This document shows, in pieces, positions 1-9,257 of a stretch of 46,820 nt of DNA (the stretch's first letter is position 1; every line of letters begins with the position of its first letter). Both the position numbers and the translations under genes were made by a program. Source of the stretch: Blastocatellia bacterium (GTDB lineage Bacteria; Acidobacteriota; Blastocatellia; UBA7656; JADIYM01); assembly GCA_021463145.1 (NCBI GenBank), contig JAJTWZ010000032.1:1-46820 (forward strand). Direction: 5' to 3'. The notes below the pieces were generated by a model. It ran no database searches, was not told the origin of the DNA, and was given only the letters and a program-made list of their open reading frames with translations.

Positions 1-180
1 CGGCGTCACGGCGTGTGCGGCAGCCAGTCGCGTAACGTAGCTCGTCAGACTTTCCACGTACGCGGTTCCGATCCCGAAGGGCTCGATCGCGTAGAGCCGC
101 GCACGCTCCGGTGTCTCGAGATATCGAACAGGAAACGTGGCGTACGCACGGAGCGAAGGAGATCGTCGAGACGCGTCCAT
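1..180 (-). CDS. tniQ: TniQ/TnsD-family transposition protein, N-terminal part (runs off the window)
   Basis: The minus strand from an ATG at 178-180 stays open for 60 codons to the window edge. Residues about 37-57 read GIGTAYVESLTSYVTRLAAA, the characteristic N-terminal signature of TniQ proteins (ESLxSYxxRLA). TniQ/TnsD proteins choose the target site for Tn7- and Tn5053-type transposons, and in CRISPR-associated elements they join the guide complex. The start lies 17 bp after the tnsC stop, so it is the third gene of a tnsAB-tnsC-tniQ operon. The zinc-binding part and everything downstream lie outside the window, so the targeting mode cannot be told. Family call is firm; subtype is open. 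Confidence 0.8.
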   Translation of the reverse strand, partial: MDASRRSPSLRAYATFPVRYLETPERARLYAIEPFGIGTAYVESLTSYVTRLAAAHAVTP

Positions 181-197
181 CGATCCAATGCCTCGCC

Positions 198-1358
198 TCA
201 GTATGCATCGGCGCCGACACGATCGCGCTTCGGCAGGCGACTCCCGGGCCTACCTGGCTTTTTGGCGCCACCTTTCGACCGAGCACGAGTAACAGCCGAT
301 CGTTCGGACGACTCCTCCCGCACGTCGAAACCCGTCAGTCGCCTCAACTCGGCCGTCGATTCCGCCGTCGCGAAGAGGCGCTGCTCACCTTCCCACGCCT
401 CAGCGGCGATGCTCCGGCATTGTGCAACGCCCAGCGCCGTTCGCTCGAGGTGGTTGACCTTCAGACTCCCTCCGTCGGCTATTGCGGCGTGCAGTGCCCG
501 CCGCAGCCAGTCCTTGAGATTGCCGATGCAGCCGACTGAGTGGATCATCAGATACTCCCAGGACGCCACGAGGTCCGGTTCCTCCTCGAGCGGCAGGTGG
601 CGCTGGAAGGTCAAGACGGCGCGCCGGAATGCATGCACATCGGCGGCGGAGTCGCCACGATATCGGCGAAGGTGCAGCAGGACGCTCCTCCGGCTCAGTT
701 GGCCGCTCAGTATCGAGAAGTCGAGCAGGCCGTAACTTCCGACGAGCACGTGCGGCACGCCAGCGAGATTTGCCAGCGATTTGACCGTATCGAGCTGGTC
801 GAGGAGTCGCCGCCCCGAACCTGTCTTCGCGAGGTGGTGGGCCTCGTCGACGAGGCACGCGGCGGGCCGGCGGTAGGCGAGTGCTTGTTCGACTGCATAT
901 CGAAGGTCGCCAACCGTCGCTCGTCGTCGCGCGAACCGGCGCACGCCCTCATCGGCTCTAAACACTCGCGCCTTCGGATCGACCTTGTCGTCGACGAGGG
1001 GCTCGTCAAGGGCCATCAGTACGCGGCGATAGTAGTCGCCCCAGTGAAAACCGGGCTGTCCCTCTGTGACGGCCTCGACACGAACGGCCGCCACCCCGTT
1101 CGGGTCCGCCTTGAGCTCGGGCATCGCGCGCTCGACGAGCCACTGCTCGGTGCGTGCCAGCAGTGTGGTCTTGCCGCTCCCGGCCGGCCCGAAGACCAGG
1201 ACGATCGTCCCGCGCGCGGCCCTCGCGATCGACCCTCTGAGGGCGGCGTCGATCTCGACGAGCACCGGGTGTGCGATCGTCACGCGATCGAAGTGCGCGA
1301 GGCGGACCTCTGGCGCGGCGTCGAGCAACGCGCGCGGAAATTTCGCAGGGCGTGGCAT
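198..1358 (-). CDS. tnsC: TnsC/TniB-type AAA+ transposition regulator
   Basis: A 386-residue AAA ATPase. It has a Walker A motif GPAGSGKTT at about residues 57-65, Walker B CLVDEAH at about 168-174 and a basic tail (RSKGGAKKPGRPGSRLPKR). In Tn7-like elements TnsC forms ATP-dependent filaments on target DNA and connects the target selector (TnsD/TniQ) to the TnsA/TnsB transposase. The start overlaps the end of tnsAB by one base (stop and start share position 1358), so the two are translationally coupled. Sitting between a TnsAB fusion and TniQ makes TnsC a safer call than a general IS21-type helper ATPase. Confidence 0.88.
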   Translation of the reverse strand: MPRPAKFPRALLDAAPEVRLAHFDRVTIAHPVLVEIDAALRGSIARAARGTIVLVFGPAGSGKTTLLARTEQWLVERAMPELKADPNGVAAVRVEAVTEGQPGFHWGDYYRRVLMALDEPLVDDKVDPKARVFRADEGVRRFARRRATVGDLRYAVEQALAYRRPAACLVDEAHHLAKTGSGRRLLDQLDTVKSLANLAGVPHVLVGSYGLLDFSILSGQLSRRSVLLHLRRYRGDSAADVHAFRRAVLTFQRHLPLEEEPDLVASWEYLMIHSVGCIGNLKDWLRRALHAAIADGGSLKVNHLERTALGVAQCRSIAAEAWEGEQRLFATAESTAELRRLTGFDVREESSERSAVTRARSKGGAKKPGRPGSRLPKRDRVGADAY

Positions 1359-4045
1359 CAGTAGGGCTCGTACTCCGCTAACGCAGGGCCGCGGGCCGTC
1401 CGCAGTCGTGGCTGGCGCTTCGCCCTCGGCCGAGCGGGTGCAGGCTCTGCAGCGTCGGGCGCAGCCTGGTCGCTGCTCTGGTTCGCATCCGCGTCGGCCA
1501 GTGTCGCGCGCGTTTGCTGGTCTCGTGTCCGCTGAAGCTGGAGCAATTCCACAGCCTCGACCGAACTCAGGAACACGGCGAGCTGTCGGACAGCTTCTGT
1601 CCGCTGGCGGCTTGGGCCTTCCCGCCGTTTTCGGATCTCGAGACTCGCCAACTCGATCTCCCGCTCAGACCGGCCCCGAAGCGACGCATAGTGTTCCGAC
1701 ACGCAGCGAACCCACCGCGATTCTACGTAGGCGTAGGCCACACCGGCGTCGAGTGGGTCGTAGCGAACCGGGACGTCCGTGCCTTCGATCCTCGGGTTGC
1801 GAAAGACGTCCGTTGTGGCCCAGTAGTAGACACTTCTAATTCGAACGCCCCTGCCGGCGACGACGCGAGCCGTGCCCTTTGGCGTCGACGGCATCGTCAG
1901 CATCCGGAACGGTTCGTCGTAAGGAACGATCCGACTGTCGCGCCTGCCGGCGCGCGCCAGACCCATCGCGAAGGCATCGCGCGGGCTCGCCCCGAGCGCG
2001 ACATGTTCGCGCGTGTCGTAGACCTCGAACGCCCACGCCCGCAGAAACCGGCCGAACTCGGGCAGCGTCCACACGGCCTGCTGCTTCGGGACGCCGCTGG
2101 CCGCCCCGGCGCGCTCTCGCCGCGCTATCTGGGTGTTGCCGAGCAGCGTATTGATGAGCTCGGAGCTGCTCGTGCCAAAGAGCCGCTCGCAGACCGATCC
2201 GAAGCGGGGCGCTCCCGGCGGCCGGCTCTTCTTCGTCGTGCGGAAGCGCGCGAGCAACGTCTCGAAATACACGCTGTCGAATTCCCTGCCGTTGTCGACA
2301 ACGATTGTGTCTGGAAATCGTAGATGGCGCCGAACCAGATCGCGCAAAACCATCATGCAGGACCGGTAGCTCGGCGAATCGTAGAGGCAGGCGAGCGCGA
2401 GCACACGCCGCGAGCAGGCGTCGGTGCAGAGGGTCACCCAAGGTCGACCGAGGGGCTTGCAGGTCTCGGGATCGACGAGCTCAACGCCGAACTCGGTATG
2501 GTCGATGTGAACGATCTCGAAAGGACGGTCGCCGTGTCGAGGCGTCGTCATCTCGAGCTCCCAGTAGAAGGGTTCGACCTGATAGGCCGCCCGCTGGCCC
2601 TGGCGAGCGCGCACCTGGTCGGCGCCGGATCTGTTACGGATCGCGGTGCAGACGGTCTTATAGCTCGGCGGCGCGAGACCCGCGTCGTCACACGCGAGAA
2701 CGACTGCCTCGTGGACGCGGATACGCGCGACCTGCCTCGGCGTCTCATACCGAGTGCGTATCGCTTCGTCGAGCAGTGCCCTGGCCTCGGGGCGCAACCT
2801 TGGTTTGCGATTGCCTCGCGCGCGTCGGCGCGGGATCAGGCCGACGAGCCCAGCGCCGTGAATGGCTTCGGCATGACGCCAGCGCGTCGTCCACGACTGA
2901 ACTGTACGGAGGGCGTGCATGCCCGTCCCCTCGCCACGTCGGTACCGGTCCACCGCGTCGAGGCGCACAAGCGCCTCGGCGAGGTCGTCAGGATGTGCGC
3001 CAGCCAAGAGGTCTCGGCCGCCGTCGACGTGTGGCGAGCGCACGCCGACGGGCGCGACGATGTTCGCTGCGACCAGGTCCTCGAGCGAGTTCTGGGCGAG
3101 CTCGACGAGGCGGCGCTCGTCGTCGACGAGCCACACAGCCTGCTCGCCAACATTTGCGATCGTCCATGGTCGGCCGTCCCAGACGAGGCGCTGTCCGGGA
3201 ACGCAGTCGAGAAGCGGCACGTTGGCACCGGACGGCGCTCGCGTGCCTTCGACCGCGCGGGCGACAGCCTCGGAGCGATAGACGCGTACGCGCGCCGGCT
3301 CGGCAAGGGCGCTCTCGTGTAGGTCGACGTAGAGATCTCCTCGCGCAATGAGTGCATAGAGCTCGCCCACGCGCGTTTCGCAGAGTTGATCGAGCATCTC
3401 GATCAGGATGGCCTGACCGCGCTCCGGGACGAGTGAGAGGATCTCCCGGTGCGAAGCGTCCGCGACCGGGTCCCCAAGGGGCGAGAGATAGTCGGCCAGA
3501 AAGCGAAGGTTGCGCTGAAAGACCCAGTCGATACCGGCCGAGGAGCGAAGCCGATAGTAGAGGCCGACCGCGCTCGCGATGCGCTCACCAGGCGGGCATT
3601 GCCACGTGCCGGCGTCGAGTCGATACCGCTCGGGCTGCGCCTCGGCAAGCGCTTGCAACCGTCGCTCCGTTTTGCACTCCTCCCACCCGGCCTGCTCAGA
3701 CCGGATGACGAAAAAGTCCGGCGTGTGGATCGCCGTTACGGCCCGGCCTGCGGGCGTGTGGTATGTGAGCCTGATCGGTGGTGGCTGATCGTAGTACTCG
3801 AGTACGTCACGATCGTGCTCGAGTTCGAAGATGGCGGCCAATTCCACCGTGTGGCTCTCGAACTGGATGGTGACGCCCATCTTCCGACTCGGGAAGCGTC
3901 CGACGACGTTGCGGCATCGGCTGCTCACGGATCGCGACGGCTGTGACGCTCGGACGCAAGTAACAGTGTCACGTCCCGCGGCAGGAAGCTCTATGTTGGC
4001 GCACCAGTGCTCGAAGTCCTCGCTCGAGAGCATAGACCTCCCCAT
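1358..4045 (-). CDS. TnsA-TnsB fusion transposase (Tn7-like)
   Basis: An 895-residue protein joining two activities usually made as separate chains. Residues about 60-130 match a TnsA-type endonuclease: E69 in VEL, D110 in HTPDFFVI and E123/K125 in EECKTE supply the acidic and lysine residues of the fold. From about 505 there is a DDE (rve/Mu-type) integrase core with D515 (HIDHTEFG), D584 (VVDNG) and E620 (VCERLFGT), then a Mu-type C-terminal domain and an Ala/Pro/Arg-rich tail. TnsA cuts the 5' ends and TnsB joins the 3' ends, so the fusion predicts cut-and-paste transposition. Met1 at 4045 and Met5 at 4033 are both possible starts. Natural TnsA-TnsB fusions are known in several Tn7-like branches, including some CRISPR-associated ones. 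Confidence 0.87.
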   Translation of the reverse strand: MGRSMLSSEDFEHWCANIELPAAGRDTVTCVRASQPSRSVSSRCRNVVGRFPSRKMGVTIQFESHTVELAAIFELEHDRDVLEYYDQPPPIRLTYHTPAGRAVTAIHTPDFFVIRSEQAGWEECKTERRLQALAEAQPERYRLDAGTWQCPPGERIASAVGLYYRLRSSAGIDWVFQRNLRFLADYLSPLGDPVADASHREILSLVPERGQAILIEMLDQLCETRVGELYALIARGDLYVDLHESALAEPARVRVYRSEAVARAVEGTRAPSGANVPLLDCVPGQRLVWDGRPWTIANVGEQAVWLVDDERRLVELAQNSLEDLVAANIVAPVGVRSPHVDGGRDLLAGAHPDDLAEALVRLDAVDRYRRGEGTGMHALRTVQSWTTRWRHAEAIHGAGLVGLIPRRRARGNRKPRLRPEARALLDEAIRTRYETPRQVARIRVHEAVVLACDDAGLAPPSYKTVCTAIRNRSGADQVRARQGQRAAYQVEPFYWELEMTTPRHGDRPFEIVHIDHTEFGVELVDPETCKPLGRPWVTLCTDACSRRVLALACLYDSPSYRSCMMVLRDLVRRHLRFPDTIVVDNGREFDSVYFETLLARFRTTKKSRPPGAPRFGSVCERLFGTSSSELINTLLGNTQIARRERAGAASGVPKQQAVWTLPEFGRFLRAWAFEVYDTREHVALGASPRDAFAMGLARAGRRDSRIVPYDEPFRMLTMPSTPKGTARVVAGRGVRIRSVYYWATTDVFRNPRIEGTDVPVRYDPLDAGVAYAYVESRWVRCVSEHYASLRGRSEREIELASLEIRKRREGPSRQRTEAVRQLAVFLSSVEAVELLQLQRTRDQQTRATLADADANQSSDQAAPDAAEPAPARPRAKRQPRLRTARGPALAEYEPY

Positions 4046-4243
4046 TGGGCCGCTCCCCTGTCGGCGTCACATCCGCATGCGACCGAGGCCGGCGATCGTG
4101 TCGAGCTGCTCTCCGCGTCGTTCGGACTGCGAGCGGCGAGCAATCGCATTCAACGCGACACACAGAGCGATCTTTCGCCACCGCTTCACACCGATGCTTG
4201 AGAGTGAGGAAATCCTCCGGTGATGCCACGTATGACGGAGCGA
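4046..4243. other. Probable transposon-end region upstream of tnsAB
   Basis: These 198 bases separate tnsAB from the truncated ECF sigma gene and hold no credible gene. In Tn7 the right end lies directly upstream of tnsA, so the element end is expected here. On the minus strand the octamer GATCGCTC occurs twice (plus-strand acagagcgatc at 4162-4172 and acggagcgatc at 4235-4245, 10 of 11 identical), with looser relatives GATTGCTCG near 4140 and GATCGCC near 4093. These could be TnsB sites, but they are short and I see no clean TGT terminus. They do not match the 19-bp repeats found at 39242-39377. Confidence 0.3.
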
Positions 4244-4519
4244 TCACCTAGAGGTCGTCGATGCTGACCGGTTGAGGCATCGGTTTCTCAGAATGGTGTA
4301 GAGCCACGGGTAGAAGTGGCTTCCCTGCTTGAAGCGGTCGAGAGACCGGTATGCTGCACGGAAGGCGTCCTGCGCCGCGTCGCGGGCTTCCTCACCGTCG
4401 GCGAGGATGGCCCGGGCGTGGCCAATCGCCTCGGCCTGGTAACAGGCGACCAGATGTCTGAAGGCATCTGGTTCGCCCTCCATGCACCTCCTGATTGCAT
4501 CGTGAACTACCGTACCCAT
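4244..4519 (-). pseudogene. ECF-type sigma factor, truncated after region 2
   Basis: The 91-residue frame begins like an ECF sigma factor: EGEPDAFRHLVACYQ (region 2.1), EEARDAAQDAFRAAYR (2.2-2.3) and HFYPWLYTILRNRCLN (2.4). It then ends in RSASTTSR and a stop. Complete ECF factors run to roughly 160-200 residues with a region 4 that reads the -35 element; none is found here in any frame. The cut lies next to the presumed end of the Tn7-like element, so I infer that the transposon or a related rearrangement removed the 3' half. The start (ATG at 4517-4519) agrees with the normal N-terminal length. Without region 4 it should not work as a specific sigma factor. Confidence 0.75.
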
Positions 4520-4687
4520 GGAAGCGGCGTTTTATCATCTCCGCAGACGAGATCGCGTGTTCCATCAGGAGCACGCGCGCGCTTGCCTCGCAGCCTGACG
4601 AGTCAGGGCAGGTCGGCCGGAGCTTCCTCCGTGGCCGGCTGCTCGGAGCCGTGGTCCTGGTTAGTGGCTGCCGATGCGGGGACAGAG

Positions 4688-4693
4688 TACAAT
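4688..4693 (+). promoter_or_regulatory. Possible sigma-70 -10 element for the first antiporter
   Basis: TACAAT is one base from the -10 consensus and lies 31 bases before the antiporter ATG. A poor -35 (TGGCTG) sits 17 bases upstream. The 205-base interval 4520-4724 between the divergent ECF fragment and the antiporter holds no other signal I can support. Confidence 0.3.
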
Positions 4694-4724
4694 CGGCGAC
4701 CGCCGTGCTGCTTCCCGCTGTCTG

Positions 4725-6305
4725 ATGCACACCGAGATCGTCTTCGTCATCCTCTTCGCCGTGGCGACCGCGGTCGCTCTCGCGTCGCGCCGGCTAAAGA
4801 TCCCGTACACGGTGGCGCTCGTCGCGGCCGGGCTGCTACTCGGTGCGATCCACGTGATGGAGCCCCCGCACCTGACCAAGGAGTTTCTCTTCGCGGTCAT
4901 CCTCCCGGGGCTCATCTTCGAGGCGGCGTTCCATCTCGAGTACAAGCGATTTCGTGAGAACGCCATCGCCATCAACGCCCTCGCGATTCCGGGCGTCGCG
5001 GCCGCGATCGGCCTGTCGGCGGCATTGCTGATGGTCGAGGTCGAAGCGTTTGAGCTCGTCGAGGTCTTTGCGCCGACGACGGCTCTCGTCTTCGGCGCGC
5101 TGATCGCGGCGACCGACCCGATCGCCGTCGTCGCCCTCTTCCGGTCCCTCGGCGTCCCGAAACGGCTCATGGTGCTCGTCGAAGGCGAGAGCCTGCTAAA
5201 CGACGGCACGGCGGTCGTCTTCTTCACGACAATCCTCGCCGTGGCGACGGGGCAGAGCCTTTCGGCCGGCGGGGCCGCGCTCGGTTTCGTGACGGTCGTC
5301 GGCATGGGCGCACTCGTCGGGGCACTCATCGGCCTGGTCATCTCGCACGTGACCCAGCGCATCGACGACCCGATGATCGAGATCACGCTGACGGTCATCG
5401 CCGCCTACGGGTCGTTCAGCGTCGCCGAGCAGTTCCATTATTCGGGTGTCATCGCGACGGTCTTCGCCGGGATGCTCTGCGGCAACGTCGGCGCGCGGAC
5501 CGGGATGAGCCCGACGACGCGCATCAGTGTCCAGAGCTTCTGGGACTACGTCGCGTTCGCGCTCAACTCGATCGTGTTCCTCCTGATCGGCTTCGAGGTG
5601 AGCGTGCCATCGCTGCTTGGCTACTGGAAGCCGATCCTTGCGGCTTTCGTAGCCGTCGCGATCGGGCGCGCGATCGTCGTCTTTGCCGTCTCGGCGCTGC
5701 TCGGGCGGACCCGCGAACGGCTGCCGTGGTCGTGGAGTCTGGCGTTGACCTGGGCGGGGCTGCGCGGAGCGATCTCGATGGTGCTCGTGCTCGGGCTCGC
5801 CGCTGATTTTCCGAACCGCGATCTGCTCATCCACATGACGTTCGGTGTGGTCGTGCTGTCGATCCTCGCCCAGGGGCTAAGCATGAACATGCTGCTCAAA
5901 CGACTCGGGATCGTTGGCGCGAAGGCCGACTACCAGGACGCCTACGAGTGTTTCCGGGGCCGCCTGCGCGCGGCCGAAGCGGCGCTCGCCGAAATCAAGA
6001 AGCTGCGAACGGAGCGGGTCGCACACGGCGTGGTGCTCGAGGCAATCGAGGCCGAATACGAGGGGCGCGTGCGTAAGGCGGAAGCGGGAATTCGGACTCT
6101 GCGTCTCAGCGAGGCCGAACTCGGCGAAGGGGAGGAGCGTGAAACTCGGCGCCGTCTGCTTCTCGTTGAGAAGGACGAACAGCTCAACGCCTTCCACGCG
6201 GGCGTCGTCGGCCGTGAGGCGTTCGACGAGCTCATGGCGGACATCGACGCGAGGCTTGCCGAGCTCGAAGTCGAACGCGTGGAGCCATCGATGAGCGCTG
6301 AATGA
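4725..6305 (+). CDS. CPA1-family Na+/H+ antiporter (NhaP/NHE type)
   Basis: An integral inner-membrane protein of 526 residues from the ATG at 4725. An upstream in-frame ATG at 4674 would add 17 unlikely residues. About 12 hydrophobic segments fill residues 1-405. Family motifs are FEAAFHL (65-71), ATDPIAVVALF (129-139) and EGESLLND (153-160), whose Asp160 is the expected ion-binding acid. The last 120 residues are charged and probably coiled (many Glu, Arg and Ala), a cytosolic tail of the kind that regulates NHE/NhaP exchangers. The role is to expel Na+ (or exchange K+) for H+, setting pH and salt balance. It opens the ion-homeostasis block and is followed 190 bases later by a second antiporter. 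Which cation it carries cannot be read from the sequence. Confidence 0.9.
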   Translation: MHTEIVFVILFAVATAVALASRRLKIPYTVALVAAGLLLGAIHVMEPPHLTKEFLFAVILPGLIFEAAFHLEYKRFRENAIAINALAIPGVAAAIGLSAALLMVEVEAFELVEVFAPTTALVFGALIAATDPIAVVALFRSLGVPKRLMVLVEGESLLNDGTAVVFFTTILAVATGQSLSAGGAALGFVTVVGMGALVGALIGLVISHVTQRIDDPMIEITLTVIAAYGSFSVAEQFHYSGVIATVFAGMLCGNVGARTGMSPTTRISVQSFWDYVAFALNSIVFLLIGFEVSVPSLLGYWKPILAAFVAVAIGRAIVVFAVSALLGRTRERLPWSWSLALTWAGLRGAISMVLVLGLAADFPNRDLLIHMTFGVVVLSILAQGLSMNMLLKRLGIVGAKADYQDAYECFRGRLRAAEAALAEIKKLRTERVAHGVVLEAIEAEYEGRVRKAEAGIRTLRLSEAELGEGEERETRRRLLLVEKDEQLNAFHAGVVGREAFDELMADIDARLAELEVERVEPSMSAE

Positions 6306-6494
6306 GTATTCTTTTTTCACGCGACGACGAGGACGATGCAAGCGAGTTTCTGACGGCCACGCGGTCTAGAATCAGAGCGGCAAGGTCGCCGCGCTGCGAG
6401 TCGGCTATCACGCTCGCCGAGACCCGCTCGCCCGAGGACCGGGCAGCGCGGCTTCCGCATGTACACTGACCCCTGTTCGACGAGAAGAACCTGC

Positions 6495-8360
6495 GTGATC
6501 GAGACCTTCGTCACTGACCTTTACCGGGCCAACCCTGCGCTTGCGGCTCTGATGATGATCGTCGTTGTCCTGGTCGTGGGGACCGCGGCGCAGATCGCGG
6601 CCGAGCGGCTGGAGATTCCAGCCACGGGTCCGCTGCTTCTGACCGGCCTGCTGCTCGGCCCTGCGGCACTCGCTCTTGTGCTCCCCGAACTGCTCGGCCC
6701 GCAGCTGCGTGTCATCGTCCGCGCGGCCGTCGCCGTCTGCGTTTTCGAGGGCGGGCTACTGCTCGACGTGCACGAGCTACGCCGCACGTCGCGCGCCGTC
6801 ACGGGGCTGATCACCGTCGGACTGCCCGTCACGACCGTCCTGGCGGCCGCGTGCGCATATCTTCTGCTCGGCTGGCCGCTCGACGTGAGCTTGCTCTTCG
6901 GCGCCATCGTGTCGGTCACCGGCCCGACTGTCATCACGCCAATCCTGCGAAAGGTGCGCGTCAACCGGCGGGTACGCGCGACGCTCGAGAGTGAGTCGGT
7001 TATCGCCGACCCGCTTGGCGTAATCCTGGCCGCCGTAGTCTTCACCGCAATGACGTCGCCACAAGGCGTTGCATACGCTGCGCCCCACGCCCTGCAGACG
7101 CTCGCGGCGGGCGCAGCGATCGGCGCGATGGCTGCGGGGCTCGTTTGGCTTTTTGCCGGGCGCTTCCAACTGCTTCCGGCTAAGTTCGCGCGCCTGACAA
7201 TCCTCGGCGCCGCGCTCGCCGCCTATACCGCCGCAGAGCTGGTCGCCCACGAGGCTGGCGTCCTCGCGGCAGCCGTTGCCGGCATCATCATCGGCTCGCT
7301 CGACATTCCTCACAAGCGACAGGTCGAGGAGTTCAAAGGCGACGTCGCGTCGATCGCCATTTCGGCCGTCTTCATCCTGCTCGCCGCGAGCCTCGAGCCT
7401 CGCGACCTGGAGGCGCTCGGGTGGGCGGGGCTCGGCGTGGTCGTCCTGCTGATGTTCGTCGTCAGACCGTTCACGGTCTTTCTGACGACCTTCGGGTCCG
7501 AGCTGCGAAACAATGAGAAGCTCTTCGTCTCGCTGCTCGGGCCTCGCGGAATCGTCGCAGCGTCAGTCGCGACCTTCTTCTCGCTCGAACTGGTGGACGC
7601 CGGCTACGAGGGGGGCCGCGCGCTCGTGGCGCTCGTCTTCGCCGTCGTGCTGACGACGGTGCTCGTCGAAGGGACCGCGGCCGGCTGGCTCGCAAGGAGG
7701 CTCAGGGTGATGGACAAGGTGACAATCATCGTCGGCGCGGGCGAGACTGGCCGGCTGCTCGCTGAGGGGCTCGGTGGAGCTGGCGAGAATGTGTCGCTCA
7801 TCGACACGGACGATGCGCTGTGCGCGCTCGCGGTCGACGCGCCACTCGTTCGCGTCTTCTGCGCCGATGCGACCGACCCATCGGTTCTGCGCAGCGCGGG
7901 AGTCGAGAACGCGAGGTGCCTGGTGGCGGCGACGCCGAGCGACAAGGTGAACCTGCTCGTCTGCCAGGTGGCGCGCGCCGAGTTCGAAATCCCTCGCCTC
8001 GTCGCGCGGGCGAATTCGGCCGCTAACCTTAAGGCGTTCGAGGCGGCAGGGATCGAGGCGCTCAGCCCGGCGCGCGCGAACGCGACGATCCTCGAGAACA
8101 TGGTGCTCAGGCCGAACTTGCTTCGATTGCTCGTCGCCGGGGCGCGTTCGGACCACGTCGCGGAGGTGACGGTCGGCACGGGCGGGACGACGCTCGCGAA
8201 TCTGGCGCTGCGCGGTATCGTCGTGGCAGTCGTCAGGCGCGGCGAACGGCTAATCGCGCCGCGCGGCAGAACGGAACTGCGCACCGGCGACGTTCTGACC
8301 CTCATCGGGACCGACGACGGCATTCGCGAGGCCCGCGAGCGGCTCAACGACGCCGGTTGA
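6495..8360 (+). CDS. Cation/proton antiporter with TrkA-N and TrkA-C (RCK) regulatory domains
   Basis: Residues about 15-400 form an antiporter membrane domain of about 12 segments with CPA1 motifs VTGPTVITP (near 141) and ESESVIADPLG (near 165). From about 406 there is a TrkA-N/RCK Rossmann domain (IIVGAGETG, then SLIDTDD) that should bind NAD(H) or another nucleotide. A TrkA-C domain ends the chain. This layout is typical of antiporters gated by nucleotide or second messenger. Some RCK_C domains bind c-di-AMP, which matters because a PgpH homologue lies at 31979. I prefer the GTG start at 6495 (621 residues) to the ATG at 6459, since the extra dozen residues look like untranslated sequence. 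The preceding 190 bases hold no gene. Confidence 0.88.
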   Translation: MIETFVTDLYRANPALAALMMIVVVLVVGTAAQIAAERLEIPATGPLLLTGLLLGPAALALVLPELLGPQLRVIVRAAVAVCVFEGGLLLDVHELRRTSRAVTGLITVGLPVTTVLAAACAYLLLGWPLDVSLLFGAIVSVTGPTVITPILRKVRVNRRVRATLESESVIADPLGVILAAVVFTAMTSPQGVAYAAPHALQTLAAGAAIGAMAAGLVWLFAGRFQLLPAKFARLTILGAALAAYTAAELVAHEAGVLAAAVAGIIIGSLDIPHKRQVEEFKGDVASIAISAVFILLAASLEPRDLEALGWAGLGVVVLLMFVVRPFTVFLTTFGSELRNNEKLFVSLLGPRGIVAASVATFFSLELVDAGYEGGRALVALVFAVVLTTVLVEGTAAGWLARRLRVMDKVTIIVGAGETGRLLAEGLGGAGENVSLIDTDDALCALAVDAPLVRVFCADATDPSVLRSAGVENARCLVAATPSDKVNLLVCQVARAEFEIPRLVARANSAANLKAFEAAGIEALSPARANATILENMVLRPNLLRLLVAGARSDHVAEVTVGTGGTTLANLALRGIVVAVVRRGERLIAPRGRTELRTGDVLTLIGTDDGIREARERLNDAG

Positions 8361-8372
8361 GGGCAACTGGCG

Positions 8373-8790
8373 TCATTGCCTCGCGACCATCGCGGCGCGC
8401 GGTCGATACATGAGGTGGTAGAACATCCTCAGGTAACGGTCGGTCTGCTCGCGATCGAGATCTGCACAGGTGCGCTTTGAAGCCAGCATCGATCGCGGAT
8501 TGCCGATCCTTCTCGGTCGAGAAGCTCGTCAGCGCAATGGCGGGAATCTTCCCTCCGAGTTCGGATGGACGTGTCCGGATCGAGCGAATGAGCTCGTAGC
8601 CATCCTGCTCTGACGTGAGCAACCGCAGTCACCGTGGCGCCATGTGCTTCGAGGAGTATGGTCGCGACCTCACGTGAGTCGTCGTCAACTTCAACGAGAA
8701 GTACGTGACATCTCTCGAGAGGAAGACTGATGGCCCCGGGGTCCGGCTGGTCATCTGACACGACAGCATCTCCTGTGATTGTCTCATTCT
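8373..8790 (-). pseudogene. Decayed response-regulator receiver fused to a sucrose synthase tail
   Basis: Reading the minus strand, one frame gives LPLERCHVLLVEVDDDSREV and EAHGATVTAV. A second frame gives EQDGYELIRSIRTRPSELGG and IPAIALTSFSTEKDRQSA, and then the reading returns to a tail [18 protein letters not shown]...VARQ plus stop (8373-8460). The first two parts are close to the intact receiver at 16100-16522. The last is close to the final 29 residues of sucrose synthase at 16788. The stretch holding the phospho-acceptor Asp is missing, and a frameshift separates the two receiver parts. It is therefore a broken, rearranged copy of the 16-kb locus. The 5' limit is approximate. Confidence 0.8.
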
Positions 8791-9257
8791 CAGACAGCCT
8801 GGTTGATCGAAGCCAACTCTTGTGCCTCCCGATGGGGCTGACCGTCCGCATGTTCACGTGACTCCAGATGAACGGCCGGGATATGAACGACGACACGGGC
8901 TGGGCGTCGCCGACTGGCCTGGAACCTGGTCGAGCCACATTCCCGCAAGGTACTACGCCACAATCGATAATGTCCGGTGCTCAGAGCCGGATCATGACGA
9001 CCGGACTGTCCTCCGGACGGCGGTCGTGTCGGATCGGGACCTCGCGCACGACACGTCGCTCTCGTGCGCAAACGTCAGGCGACCGATTGGCTCGTCTCAT
9101 GTGGGCGTTCTTCCTCATATCGGTCGCCGTGATCGATGTGATCCGCACGCACCAAAGACCGCGATCCGGCCTCCGGTACGAATGGCGTCGTCGAGCGATA
9201 CCCCACCCTGCCGCTCGACGTTGCCGGCTCACCTTGCGCCTTCTATGCTTGTCGCCG
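8791..9257. other. Gene-free interval before the ClC gene
   Basis: About 470 bases between the receiver/sucrose-synthase remnant and the ClC start. Open frames exist on both strands, but none has protein-like composition or a recognisable motif. A frame that would extend the ClC protein upstream to 8868 is Arg/Ser-rich and lacks membrane segments, so I leave it out. No clear promoter was found. Confidence 0.4.

Noticed and set aside
2305-3351. Long plus-strand open frames opposite tnsAB
   Set aside because: They are Arg/Ala/Ser-rich antisense shadows of the transposase with no motif; high GC keeps such frames open.
4162-4245. The two GATCGCTC repeats as proven TnsB sites
   Set aside because: They are only 11 bases long with loose relatives, and no TGT terminus accompanies them; kept only as a weak possibility in the end-region entry.
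8868-9257. Upstream extension of the ClC protein
   Set aside because: The added 130 residues are Arg/Ser/Thr-rich and unlike any ClC N-terminus; the ATG at 9258 gives the normal length.
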